DNA of 64,000 nt from Hydrangea macrophylla (Eukaryota; Streptophyta; Magnoliopsida; Cornales; Hydrangeaceae): contig CM066998.1 in NCBI GenBank assembly GCA_033977485.1, forward strand, positions 58,370,274-58,434,273, given 5' to 3'. Shown here one piece after another: positions 40,838 to 53,737 of the stretch. A program made the translations under genes and the position numbers. Numbering within the stretch: position 1 is the stretch's first letter; each line of letters opens with the position of its first letter. The notes beneath the pieces were generated by a model. The model was given only the letters and a program-made list of their open reading frames with translations, was not told the origin of the DNA and ran no database searches.

Positions 40838-42076
40838 ATCTTGATATTGACAACATCATACACTAATACCAATTGATGATGTTCTTGTGAGACTTAAAAA
40901 ATACTATTATTAATGCTCTTAAATCAAGCAAGTACGAAGTCAAAATTTTAAGGAAATTATTGTGTGATACTGTTTGTATCCAAAAAATATATTTCTTAAA
41001 AGTCAAAATTTGCATAGGCTGATTATAATTTTTTAATCAAACTTAAAAAGCGGTTGCAAAAAAGCCAAGTAACTGGTTCAAAGTCGGTAGGGGCCAAAAA
41101 ATGTTCAAAATCGGGATGGCTTTCACTTTTATTCGGACTGGCCACCATATGATCGGACTGACTTACATATTCAATTCAGTAATTGCTAAACATATGTTTT
41201 AGTCATCATCACTGTTGGCTAAACAGTGATTGAGAAGATGTCATCCGCCTGAAAACATCCTCGTTTAGTTTGGCATTAGATTGGCTTGACCAATTTGGTC
41301 ACTTTTATAATATTAGGCCACTACACGAAGTTGGCCCTATATCAATTTAGCCTTTGATGACTATGTCATCGGATGGGTCAGCCGAATATAGACCATATTC
41401 AATGTACATATATATATTCAAAGATATGGAAGATTCAAGGTCATATTTGGGAAAATAAATTTGGTATTTTTTACTAGATTTTCATTCAAGATATTTTATT
41501 GCCTTATCTTTATTAGTCCAGGTCACTATAAGTTGACAGGTAGGCCATGTTTTCAAGGCACTCCACGTCACTCTCGAAAACCGCATCCAAAAAGCATTCT
41601 TTAGCATTCTTAGTATTCTTAGGCAAATAAAAGCGTCCCTTTTATTTTCTTTATTCTCTTGTTATCCTTTCTTCAAGTATATATTAAATAAAATATGATT
41701 TTATTTAATTGTTTCTTCTCTTTTTAATCATTGCATCACTTGTATGGCTTGTACGCTTCAGTACTGCTATAGGACTTGTGGCCAAGGGTACTTTCCTACT
41801 TGGCCACAATCACCTATTAGAAGTTAGATTTTTAAGTCTTATGTATCACTCATACAAGCAGTTAGGAAATTAGTTTGCACTCTCGAACCGCTTTTGGTTC
41901 TGGCACGCCCGTGCAAAAACTACAGCAAACAACTACGAACCTAGAATGTTGTATCTTAAAGAAACAAAAGCAAAAGGAGAATAAGTAAGAATAATGTCAC
42001 TTCGAGGGGTGAGACAGCCCAAGTTCAACATTTTGGAAATCACTATGAACTATAAGGGTTGTGCTCAATGTCATAT
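40838..42076. other. Spacer, nothing recognised
   Basis: AT-rich DNA with no plausible exon, TIR or LTR boundary. A GGCACGCCCGTGC palindrome is at about 41901. Confidence 0.5.
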
Positions 42077-42300
42077 ATTTCATTTGGAAAGCCTTTCAGG
42101 AGGCTCTCCCATCTTTAGAGAATCTATACAACAGGAAATGTGGTATCTCCAGTGTCGGTCTATGTCAGCGCCACTCGGAAACCATTGAACATATCCTACA
42201 TCTCCGTCCATGAACCCGCTGCGTTTGGTTTGGATCCCAACTCCAACCCTCTCCCACTTCTTTGAATATTTAAACTTGTGGCTGATGGTTTGAAGGCACT
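42077..42300 (+). pseudogene. LINE ORF2 C-terminal (zf-RVT) fragment
   Basis: In one + frame the sequence reads IWKAFQEALPSLENLYNRK, then CGI..GLC..H...ETIEHILHL.P and, after an in-frame TGA, WFGSQLQP. The order WK..LP-NL-RK, Cys pair, ETIEHIL, C/RP-W, VWFGS is characteristic of the zf-RVT domain at the end of plant LINE reverse transcriptases. It carries two stops, and the reverse transcriptase itself is absent. It breaks off near 42300 where LTR-like sequence starts. Confidence 0.7.
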
Positions 42301-42870
42301 GTGTTACTGTTTGTACCAAAAATATCTGGCTAATTAGCATGTTGACACGTGGAAGGTGCAGATTGATCAAACTTTCATAGCAGAGGACTAATGAGGATTT
42401 AACACGTGGACTATTTTGGTACAAGAGTTAAGGCGCGAGCAGTTACAACAAGCGGGGAGATTTGAATTTGAACAACAACTGCCAGGACACGTGGAAGGCT
42501 AGAAACATGGCATGCACTTTGAAAAAGCAGTTGGACAGCTCTCCAATTCAACTGGAGTAGTTATTTGGAAGGCCTATAAATAGGAGATGCAATGAAGAAT
42601 CAGGAGACAGAACAACCCATACAAAACCACTTCATAATACACTTCTGTATTTTTTTTTTACTTGCCTTTGCAATTAAGAGTAGGAAACCACTTCGAAGTA
42701 CCCTTCGAGTTTAGGACTTTTACTTAATTTGTTTTACTTTCAATAAAGTAGTTTTTTCCTTTGTTCAATTTTCTTTATTGTTTTAGGTAGTTTTACTTAG
42801 TTTAATTCAACTCTTAGTCTAGTTCATACTTAGTTCAGCCCTCTTACATTATGTTCATCTTACACCATAA
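42301..42870 (+). mobile_element. LTR-like promoter with CACGTG motifs
   Basis: It contains three ACACGTGG words (about 42345, 42400 and 42488) upstream of a TATA box CTATAAATAG (about 42571). A polyadenylation-like AATAAA lies at about 42743. This U3-R-U5-like order over about 500 bp suggests a solo LTR or LTR fragment. TG..CA ends and a TSD were not resolved. Confidence 0.4.
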
Positions 42871-43025
42871 AACTCCTTGGTAACAAGGCATTCGAACAGT
42901 CACAATTGGTTTGGTGAGGCACATTTGGCTTTCACCATCATATTGGCATTTTACTTGCCTAGCACGGTCACACATAAAATTACACAAATATCCTTTCGAA
43001 TAAGAAATAGCCAAACTGATACAAT

Positions 43026-43398
43026 CACTACACCAAATAGCCAAATTTCTAACAAAAAAGTTTTTGGTTTTCTAACGGACAATTCTCAGGCCAATGGTGA
43101 AGATTTTAAGTTCCTCTTAGCCTATTTGTCAATATCCTCAATTACCTCCAATGATAATTGTCACAAATTGATTGTAGATAGGATTATAGCTATTGATTGT
43201 AGATAGGATCCTTAATTTATCTTTTCCTTTTTTTTGATTGAGATACATATGATTAGAAATTTTAACATAAAAAAAAGAAAGACAATAATTTTTAGTACGA
43301 AATTGAAGAGAAACCAAAGCCATAAGAATTGTCCGTGTTTGTGGGCATTACACATAAAAAATAAAAAAAATAATAAAAAAAGAGGGGGGTTTTGTAGT
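43026..43398. mobile_element. Small CACTA-like element
   Basis: The left end CACTACACCAAATAGCC is followed by TTTCTAAC and TTTTCTAACGG subterminal words. A possible right end TTTTGTAGTG is at 43389-43398. The flanking triplets (AAT, ATG) do not match, so the right boundary is uncertain. It has no transposase. Confidence 0.5.
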
Positions 43399-43639
43399 GA
43401 TGGCAACAGTGGGGTGCAATGGCGTAGCCAGAGTTTTTTTTCAATGGTATTATCCAATAATTTTAACACTGTATGAGAAAAATAATTGCACACATGCATT
43501 AAATTGGCTTCAACAAATTAGCAAAAAAGGTTCTGAATCTTGATGTAGACATTAAAAAATTTGGTAATTATTTAATTGTCGATTGTTTGATTAATAATTA
43601 AGTAAATTTAATTATTATAATTAGTTAAATCAAGAAGTC

Positions 43640-44300
43640 AAAATTATTTCAAATGTGGGTCCCACAAAATACAAACGAACCAATTTATTTGTGACATGTG
43701 TCATATACACCATATGAAACAACACAAATAATGAATTTGAAGTGGTGACATGTGTCAAAATCTTAAGGGAGAACTTCAAATTAATGGTTAGGATCCATCT
43801 CAAATTAAAACTCTACACCTTAAGCCTATAAATAGAGGTCTCCACCCCTTGTAGAACGGATTGTAGCCTTCCAACAAACTGAGATTTCTCTATAAAAAGA
43901 GCTCTAGACTTTCAAACTACTCATGCATTTGTGAAGAACAACAAGCATAAACCATGTTGTTCTTTACAATCGAATATCAAAAGTCAATCCTGTTAAATCT
44001 ATGCTTCAATAAATTGAAGGAAGATTAATCGATTCTTCATTCGAGATAAAGCCATCGGCTCTCGTTCAGGCTTTACTTTAGTTCCATCTATTGTGAAGAT
44101 TTGAAGGATAAATCTGTGGTTCAAGAACAAACTCCAAAAGCCATTGAATCGTGAACAATCAAGGAGATCGAATCAAAGGAATTATCATTTCATTGTAAAA
44201 GAATTTTACAAAGATTGTACTCAAATTTTTTGAAATCAATAAAATTTCATTTGTTTTTCAATTTTCCCAATTTTTTCCATACTTTAGTTTTATTGCATAC
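43640..44300 (+). mobile_element. LTR-like fragment with TATA box
   Basis: GTGGGTCCCAC, two TGACATGTGTCA words (about 43693 and 43746), a TATA box CTATAAATAG (43826) and a downstream R/U5-like stretch with CGAGATAAAGCCATCGGCTC resemble a plant Ty3 LTR. No internal domains flank it, and the ends are not defined. Confidence 0.4.
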
Positions 44301-44692
44301 ACTTGAAATTATGAATAAAATAAAAGAAACTTGATTACTTTAACATCATTGCTTCAAATGAAAAATGTTCCAATGTCTAAAGGACACATTTCACAATTAC
44401 CTTCGATGATTTTTTATATTTAGAAAATGTTGCATTATAGGCTCTTTGATTATAACGTCAAATACATACTTTTCAATGCAACTAAACAATCATGCACCCA
44501 TTGGTTATCTATTTGGCTAAACATGCTAATCGATAATTACCCTTATGGGATGTCAGAACCTCGTCAATTTACAAATTGGACAGTCAGGCCTCTCTTATTT
44601 TTTGCTTGGTTTCAGTAAGGTCAACTAAGGGGAAAATAATTAGCAAGCAAAAAACTGTGTATATAAATGTACAATTAATCAAATTAAATATT
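44301..44692. other. Spacer, nothing recognised
   Basis: AT-rich. The 63-codon frame at 44427-44618 has no recognisable domain. Confidence 0.5.
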
Positions 44693-45054
44693 TGGTTAGC
44701 CCCAAGGGTTCTACCTTAAGTAATTTTGATAATAAACAAACTATGAAGTTGGGTAATTATGTTTATCTTTAGTGTGTTGTCCAAATAGAGCCCTATAATC
44801 ATGATGGATATTCTATGGAAGATCTTTATACTTATATTGTACTTATAGGATCTGTTGTAAAGCTTGTGTGATTGTTTCTCTAAGTTAAGGGCTTAAAATT
44901 ATGCTAAATCTTTTAAATCTAAGAAACAACCTTTTACTAGAAATACAGTCGACTAAATCATTTTCCTAGTCGAGTGGTAGTTTTTCCAATTCAATTGACC
45001 AAACATTCTGGTCAATTGTTTGTGCAGTTTTGGATAAGTAGCTACTGTGACTCT

Positions 45055-46558
45055 TGATGGAAAAACCGGTTTAAGTTAAAAGTTTTAAACGCGCAGCGGA
45101 AAAGTCAAGTTATAAAGACTTATTTGGTAGCCCAGGATCTACTACTCGTTAATTCCATAGATGCGCACAAGAGGGGCAAGATTATACCTTTGTGTCTTGA
45201 ACCCAATTCTGATATCTTCAACCTTGGTGATGTAGCAGCCTCCACTAGGTTGTCTTCACCCTTATGTCTCCTGCGGATGCCTGCCGGAAAGACTAGAGAT
45301 GGTGGGATCTCTAATATAGAGGATAGGAAGGTTTAGGAAGACTAAAACAGTTTCTGCAGCGTCTGGTTAATAAAAACGACGAACTTATTTTCCAGAACGC
45401 AGCTGCCCTATTTATAGATTCCCAGAACCGACCTAGACATTGAGCGATCGAAGATCTTCGATCGATCAAACGTTCGATCGATCGAACCATTCTCGATCGA
45501 TCGAGACTGCCAAAACTTCAATCGATCGAACATACTTCAATCGATCGAACTTGTCTTGACAACTTCCTCATGTGTCTTTCCAAGTATCCTGGCGGAGCTA
45601 AGAGTGGAACCTCCTAGGCTCTTTATTGTTGGCTCAGACCAGTTTGTTAATTACCGTGACCAAACTCTTTGATCAGCAAACTAACTAACTGGTCAGTTAA
45701 CGTTTACTCCACTATAAAACGATAACTGAACTCCAACGCAAAAGAACATATCCGAAGCGATAACTAGACTTGTATGCTGTACTAATGTCCCTCTACCTTC
45801 AGCATTCGTAATCATATTCAGGTAGTCGGATAACTATTACTGTCAACCTGAATCATGATTACTTCTTGTATTCCTTGAGTCCCATTCACCTCTCATGATT
45901 ACCAAACATGTTGATAACTCTTATCAACAAGACTGCAGTACTCAGTAATCGACTTGGTGACATTCTCAAGGGAATGCTTACTCTGAAAAAGAGGGTAGAT
46001 TCTGTCTTGACAATATATGTTCACAACCCTATGAATATGACATACCCAAGATACCCAGGTGTTGATCTTCTATAGACCTCACTGATTGGTAAGTCAAAGC
46101 AGCCATATCCACAGTCTGTGTTCATAATCGTCTCAAGATTAAAAACACGTACCTTATACAAGTTATGAGTTCCTATCGACTGATTGACAGTCTTAAGTGT
46201 CAATAGGAATGCTCAGGCCCGTCAATGCACTATAAGCACTAGCATGTTAACTAAGAGTTAAACTCTAGTGATTGAGATTAATCACTCCATCCAATGGTAG
46301 TTAATTATGCTACAATATAAACCTGATGAGGTATCCAGTCTCATCATCCACTGTGACATATTCTAAGTATCAAAGAATAGCAATTCGTATCTCACTTGTG
46401 TGTATCTCATACACACACGAATTACTTACAATGACACTTAAGGATTATCAATCATCTCATGAAAGAAACATACATAATGAAATGTAAAGCTGATATCCAT
46501 ATATTAAAATGTCAATGTCTCATACATAAAGTAATGGTTTGAGGGCACAAACCCAACA
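45055..46558 (-). repeat. Copia copy 2, 3' LTR
   Basis: 1504 bp. It contains the TATA box (complement of CTATTTATAG at 45408-45417) and about five TCGATCGA-type palindromes at 45440-45560. The PPT (AACTCCCACTTGC on the + strand) follows directly at 46559. Confidence 0.9.
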
Positions 46559-46573
46559 AACTCCCACTTGCAC

Positions 46574-49500
46574 TCACAACCATACAGGATTACATCTGAG
46601 ACCTAGACTATCTAGATGACGATCAAAGACCTTCTGTGGCAAGGCCTTTGTAAACGGATCAGCAAGATTGTCAGCGGTGGCAATCTTGGTGACAGTCACA
46701 TCTCCACGTTGAACAATATCTCGGATAAGATGATATTTCCACTCTACATGCTTTCCCTTTCCGTGGTTCCTTGGCTCCTTGGACTGAGCCACTGCTCCAC
46801 TATTATCACAATAAAGCGTAATAGGCGACAGCGACGCTGGTACCACCTCAAGTTCCATGACAAACTTTTTGAGCCAAACAGCTTCCTTTGCGGCTTCACA
46901 AGCAGCCACATACTCAGCTTCTGTAGTTGAGTCTGCAATGCATTTCTGCTTAATGCTCCTCCAACTAACAGCACCACCTCCCAAGGTAAAGAGATGACCG
47001 GACGTCGACTTCCTCGAATCTTTATCTGACATAAAGTCCGAGTCAGTATATCCTACTGGAATTAACTCACTTCCACCGTACATAAGCATATAATCTTTAG
47101 TTCTTCTCAAGTACTTAAGAATGTGCTTGACGGCTGTCCAGTGCTCTGGACCTGGATTCGACTGATATCTACTAACCATGCCAATGGCAAAGCAGATATC
47201 TGGTCTAGTGCATAACATCGCATACATGAGACTTCCCACTGCTGAAGCATAGGGAATTCCTGTCATGTGATTCCTCTCCTCCTGTGTCTTTGGACACTGG
47301 TCCTTGGAGAACACTAAACCATGCCTGAAAGGTAACAAACCTTTCTTCGAATTATCCATTGAAAACCTAGTTAGCACCTTATCGATATAACCAGCTTGAG
47401 ACAATCCCATTATCTTTCGCTTGCGATCCCGAAAGAGCTTTATCCCAAGGATATAGCTCGCCTCTCCTAGATCCTTCATATCGAAAGTACTAGCTAGCCA
47501 AACCTTGACCGTTGACAATGCCGCTACATCATTTCCAATGAGTAGAATATTGTTAACGTAAAGCACAAGAAAGGCCACCACTTTCCCTTCACACTTCTTG
47601 TATACACAAGGTTCATCCAGATTCTGTATGAAACCAAACGACTTGACTGCTTGGTCAAATCGGATGTTCCAACTCCTGGATGCCTGCTTAAGCCCATAAA
47701 TGGACTTTTGCAGCTTGCATACCAAGTTACCTTTCCGACCAGCTATGAACCCTTCTGGTCGTTGCATATAGATGTCCTCCTCAAGATTGCCATTTAAGAA
47801 TGCAGTCTTGACGTCCATCTGCCAGATCTCATAATCTAGTCATACAGCAATGGATAAGAGTATTCTGATGGACTTGAGCATGGCTACCGGCGAGAAGGTT
47901 TCCTCATAGTCAATGCCATCCCTCTGAGTATAACCTTTCGCTACAAGCCTAGCCTTAAAGGCCTCAACCTTTCCATCAGATCCTCTTTTCCTCTTGTAGA
48001 CCCACTTACAACTAATGGGTTTAATATTGGCTGGAAGTTCTACAAGATCCCAGACCTGATTAGAATCGATAGATTCTAATTCAGCTTTCATAGCTTTAAC
48101 CCAATGTTCTGAATCAACATCAGCCATTGCCTCTTCGTATGTGGCAGGATCAGATTCAGATTCTATGGAGATAGCTTCAAAAATTCACCTAAGAACATGT
48201 ATCTATCAGGTTGGCTGATAATCCTCCCACTACGACGAGGTACCGGTGCAGAAATGGGTGAAGAAGTGGTATTTTCTTGATTTACATCGTTATCAACTGC
48301 GGGTTGGACTGAGGGCTCTCCTTCTATTTCTCTCAGATCTATCCTTCCCTTAGGTTTATGGTTCATGATATAATCATCCTTTAAGAAAACAACATTTGTA
48401 CTAACAAACACTTTCTGTTCTCTTGGATCATAAAAATACCATCCATAAGTACCCTTTGGATACCCTACAAAATAACATACTTCTGATCTAGAATCCAACT
48501 TGCTCATCTTTCCTTTCAGCACATGTGCCGGACACCCCCATATCCGGAGATGTTGCAAAGAAGGCTTGCGCCCAATCCACATCTCCCGTGGTGTCCTGGG
48601 AACAGATTTGCTTGGCACTAGATTTAGTATGTATGCAGCGGTTTCCAAAGCATAACCCCAAAGGAATAATGGCAACTCAGAATAACTCATCATCAGCCTA
48701 GTCATGTCTAAAAGAGTCCGATTCCTTCTCTCCGCTACTCCGTTCTGCTGAGGCGTACCAGGTGCAGTCAACTGTGATAGAATCCCATTCTGCACGAGGT
48801 GATCAATAAACTCGTTAGAGAGGTACTCGTCACCTCGATCAGATCGAATGGCCTTGATATGTGAGCCCAATTACTTCTCCACTTTAGCCCTAAACTCTTG
48901 GAACTTTTCAAAGGCTTCAGACTTGTGCTGCATTAGGTACACATATCCATACCTAGAGTGGTCATCAGTAAATGTTATGAAATACTCATAACCACCCCTT
49001 ACTCTAATATTTATTGGTCCACACACATCAGTATGAACTAATTCCAACAATGCATTGGTTCTATTACCCTTTGCAGAAAAGGGCCTCTTGGTCATCTTAC
49101 CCTCTAAACAAGACTCGCAGACTTCCATTGGTTTGAGAACCAAATCGCCTAAGACCCCTTCTTTGACTAGTCTGCCAATCCTATTTAGATTGATATGACC
49201 AAGCCTCATATGCCAAAGCCTTGTTAGATTAGTGGAAGGTCTCTTTCTTTTAGATGGTACAGTTACCACTGAGTTATTAAGTTCCATGCAAGAATCTTTA
49301 GAAATATTGGGAGTAATCACATACAAACTATTTGATTTAACACCAGAACATATAAAAGAACTATTTCTTTTAATCACAACTTCAGTTCCAAAATGAAAAG
49401 AATAACCATTATTCGATAAATTAGAAACTGAAATTAAATTACGTCTCATTGAAGGGACGTAAAGAACATCTGATAAAATCAAAACTTTATTATCTAGAAA

Positions 49501-50562
49501 TTCTAAAACTACGACTCCTATAGCAACTGCTGAAACGGTTGCACTAGAACCTAGAGTAAGTATGATTTCCCCATCACTGCACCTTCTGGTTGATCTGAAC
49601 CCCTGCAATGAATTACAAATATGGTTAGTCGCACCAAAATCAATGCACCAAGTGTTTGAAGTATCCGTAATAAAACTTACTTCAATCACATGTGATTCAA
49701 TCATACCTTGAACTCTGGTAGCTAAGAATTCTGGACAGTTCCTCTTCCAGTGGCCCTTCTCACCGCATTGGAAACACTTTCCTTTGCCTTGGCCACCCAC
49801 CTTCCCTTTGCCCTTACCTTTTCCCTTAGATTTTGCAATCTTAGGGACCGGTCCAACACTTGGACCACCAGTGCCAGCCTTCTTCTTCCCTTTCTTTCCT
49901 TTCGGTGTAGATCGGGAAGAGGAAGCGCTTTTCTCAACGTTCAAGACGTTGACCCCAGGTTTGATCACCCCTTCCGCTGCCAAAAGAGAACTCATCAATT
50001 CGCTCATTGAAAAATTCATTTGATTCATATTATAGTTAAGTTTAAATTGAGCGAATGAAGGCGACAGCGAATTGAGGATCATATCAACTTGGGTCTGTGC
50101 ATCGATGTTGGCACCTAGGGTCTCCAGCTCGTTTAAATAACCAATCATTTTAAAAACATGTTCCTTGACTGGAGTCCCTTCCGACATCTTTGCACTCATT
50201 ATCTTTTGCATGGCTACCTGTCTAGCAGGCCTGCCATGCTCCCCGAACATCTTTTTCAGGGATGTGATAATGTCACTGGCAGAATCATTCGATTGGAATT
50301 GGTGTTGCAACACACCAGCCATTGAGGCCAGAATATAGCAACGAGCCATTCCATTCGACTTCTTCCATTTTTCGAACTCGCGTCTGGCAGCTGCCGAAGC
50401 ATTTGCTGCGGATTCTTCGGGGCATGGGGTGGTGAGGACATATTTGTGATCCTCCGCAGTTAACACGATGTCAAGGTTACGTTTCCATTCAGTGTAGTTA
50501 TTTCCAGTTAACTTGTTTTGAGTGAGTATGGTGGCAAGTGGACTAAATGCAGATCCAGACAT
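46574..50562 (-). pseudogene. Degenerate copia gag-pol of copy 2
   Basis: Read from 50562 downward. Gag, knuckle and the integrase start are intact up to a TAA at 48873-48871, where copy 1 has a Gln codon. The second piece, to about 48163, ends by a one-base deletion after FLGEF. The third piece (48127-47840) ends at a TGA where copy 1 has Cys. The last piece (47818-46574) holds RT and RNase H to the normal C-terminus. Two active sites are also changed: the protease motif reads DFGA instead of DSGA, and the RT motif reads YVNN instead of YVDD (about 47549-47560). It is coding-dead. Confidence 0.95.
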
Positions 50563-52219
50563 TATGATTACTGAAAATCAAACAAACAAAATAAATATGG
50601 ATATCAGAATTTAGACAGTTTAAAATAAAAGAATCCTTAAAAACTCTTATTTTAAAACAAAGTTGCCGGAATATCGAAACAAAAGAATAAAGCCTCCGTG
50701 TAGTGGTCAATTTTCGATTTTTCGATTAATCAAGACTTGTCCGCTATGCAACTCTTGCAAAACAAGTTATGACTCCCGAACCCTTTTGATCTCTAAGTTT
50801 CTGAATAATGCCCCGTGTGGGATCCCTTATCCATAGCTTAGCTAGTGTGTACCATTAACTAAGATCCAATCACAACCGTCTCAAGTAGCGCCTCCGTGTG
50901 GTGGTCACCCTCTAACACGTCTGATTGATCCTATCAAAAGAAGTTCACATCTAGTAACCAATGAGTAATGCACCCTCTGTATGGAATGATCACCCCTGGC
51001 GAGGTGACACAGAATGCACGACTCATCTTACAGTGAACCGTTAATGGAAGATCGTGGGTGTCAAAATAAGACCCTCTCCCACTAGATTTGGTAGATTAAG
51101 GATTTTGCTTTTAAGAAAAATTTGTTTTTACACATTACCTATAAACATCCAATGTTTACTAATGCGTTGAAATGGTTTTTGAATTTTATTTTAGAAATCT
51201 TGTTTTACGTACATGCAAGTAGTAACAATATAATTAAATGCCAATCACAAACCAAAGCACATAAAACAAAAAACTAAAATGAAAATAAAGACATCCAAAC
51301 GATGCCTCTATCTCCATAGAACCTCCTTTTTGGTTTGATCGCCTCCAGCTCCATCTTCATGGATTTTCTAATTCTATTACATTTGTCTTATGCTTCTTTC
51401 GAAGCTTACAATTTATCTAGAAATAGAAATAGAAATAACAAAATAAAAGGCTAGGGAAACCGGTGCGACTTTCCTTTTCGTAGGATTGAAGTCGCAACGC
51501 CCTTTACATATGCCTTAAAACCAAACCAAACTTAAATTACAACATGCACCAATCTCAAACAATTTAAATACAAAATACTTAAATGACTTGGTGCCATGGG
51601 AGATAGCGACTAATCTAGCTGCAAAAGGGTTAGTCGTACACGCATCCACACATACATAACAAATATATGTAACTATTGGAATACTTAATTGATTCACACA
51701 GTATATAAACTCTTTACATACTGAATTAGAACTTAAAATAACATCTTACTTCTCTGTCACAGTTTGATCGATCGAAGACCGTTCGATCGCTTGAACCTTC
51801 GATCGATTGAACTCTGTTCAATCGCTTGAACTTTCTGTTTCATAGAATGATTTAAAAAATTTGCAGAATACTTTTAAAAATAAAGCTTTTAATTTCAAAA
51901 CACCTTACAACTGTGAAACAGAGAGTCTGACAAAGAATCTGTCTCGATCGATCTAACTTCATTCGATCGATCGAACACCAGAAGGTTTCGATTGATCGAC
52001 GTCTGTTCGATCGCTCGAGTACAGAGGATGTTCGATCGATCGAAACATGTTCGATCGATCAAACCCGCCTTGTATCCCATGCAATCACAGATTTGTATTC
52101 TGTTGCGATAACACTTCAGAAATAGATCTGTGACTATGCCGTTTCGAAAACAGTTCTAAAATCAACATGCAAATCAATATAGTGTTCCAAAAATGCATCT
52201 ATAGATCCAAACGAGCATG
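50563..52219 (-). other. Leader of copia copy 2
   Basis: The untranslated leader matches that of copy 1 and carries GATCGATC palindrome clusters at about 51763-51830 and 51940-52070, many with point changes. Confidence 0.7.
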
Positions 52220-52231
52220 GCCCTGATACCA
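52220..52231 (-). other. Primer binding site of copia copy 2 (mutated)
   Basis: The minus strand reads TGGTATCAGGGC; copy 1 has TGGTATCAGAGC. A single A-to-G change reduces the match to initiator Met tRNA. Confidence 0.85.
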
Positions 52232-52233
52232 AT

Positions 52234-53737
52234 TAATGGAAAAACCGGTTTAAGTTAAAAGTTTTAAACGCGCAGCGGAAAAGTCAAGTTATAAAGACTT
52301 ATTTGGTAGCCCAGGATCTACTACACGTCAATTCCATAGATGCGCACAAGAGGGGCAAGATTATACCTTTGTGTCTTGAACCCAATTCTGATATCTTCAA
52401 CCTTGGTGATGCAGCAGCCTCCACTAGGTTGTCTTCACCCTTATGTCTCCTGCGGATGCCTGCCGGAAAGACTAGAGATGGTGGGATCTCTAATATAGAG
52501 GATAGGAAGGTTTAGGAAGACTAAAACAGTTTCTGCAGCGTCTGGTTAATAAAAACGACGAACTTATTTTCCAGAACGCAACTGCCCTATTTATAGATTC
52601 CCGGAACCGACCTAGACTTTGAGCGATCGAAGATCTTCGATCGATCGAACGTTCGATCGATCGAACCATTCTCGATCGATCGAGACTGCCAAAACTTCAA
52701 TCGATCGAACATACTTCAATCGATCAAACTTGTCTTGACAACTTCTTCATGTGTCTTTCCAAGTATCCTGGCGGAGCTAAGAGTGGGACCTCCTAGGCTC
52801 TTTATTGTTGGCTCAGACCAGTTTGTTAATTACCGTGACCAAACTCTTTGATCAGCAAACTAACTAACTGGTCAGTTAACGTTTACTCCACTATAAAACG
52901 ATAACTGAACTCCAACGCAAAAGAACATATCCGAAGCGATAACTAGACTTGTATGCTGTACTAATGTCCCTCTACCTTCAGCATTCGTAATCATATTCAG
53001 GTAGCCGGATAACTGTTACTGTCAACCTGAATCATGATTACTTCTTGTATTCCTTGAGTCCCATTCACCTCTCATGATTACCAAACATGTTGATAACTCT
53101 TATCAACAAGACTGCAGTACTCAGTAATCGACTTGGTGACATTCTCAAGGGAATGCTTACTCTGAAAAAGAGGGTAGATTCTGTCTTGACAATATATGTT
53201 CACAACCCTATGAATATGACATACCCAAGATACCCAGGTGTTGATCTTCTATACACCTCACTGATTGGTAAGTCAAAGCAGCCATATCCACAGTCTGTGT
53301 TCATAATCGTCTCAAGATTAAGAACACGTACCTTATACAAGTTATGAGTTCCTATCGACTGATTGACAGTCTTGAGTGTCAATAGGAAAACTCAGGTCCG
53401 TCAATGCACTATAAGCACTAGCATGTTAACTAAGAGTTAAACTCTAGTGATTGAGATTAATCACTCCATCCAATGGTAGTTAATTATGCTACAATATAAA
53501 CCTGATGAGGTATCCAGTCTCATCATCCACTGTGACATATTCTAAGTATCAAAGAATAGTAATTCGTATCTCACTTGTGTGTATCTCATACACACACGAA
53601 TTACTTACAATGACACTTAAGGATTATCAATCATCTTATGAAAGAAACATACATAATGAAATGTAAAGCTGATATCCATATATTAAAATGTCAATGTCTC
53701 ATACATAAAGTAATGGTTTGAGGGCACAAACCCAACA
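52234..53737 (-). repeat. Copia copy 2, 5' LTR
   Basis: 1504 bp. The terminal CA reads TA here (CCATTA instead of CCATCA in the other LTR), a change at the position needed for integration. Confidence 0.9.

Larger units (their letters stand above)
45055..53737 (-). mobile_element. Ty1/copia LTR retrotransposon, copy 2 (inverted, degenerate)
   Basis: 8683 bp on the minus strand, same family as copy 1, with LTRs of 1504 bp each. The TSD reads ACTCT (45050-45054) and ACTCC (53738-53742) on the + strand, four of five identical. LTRs differ at roughly twenty or more positions by eye, so it is older than copy 1. Its coding region has two stops, one frameshift and altered active sites. Confidence 0.9.

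Noticed and set aside
41331..41345. CACTACACGAAG as a CACTA terminus
   Set aside because: No subterminal repeats follow and there is no partner end; a chance match.
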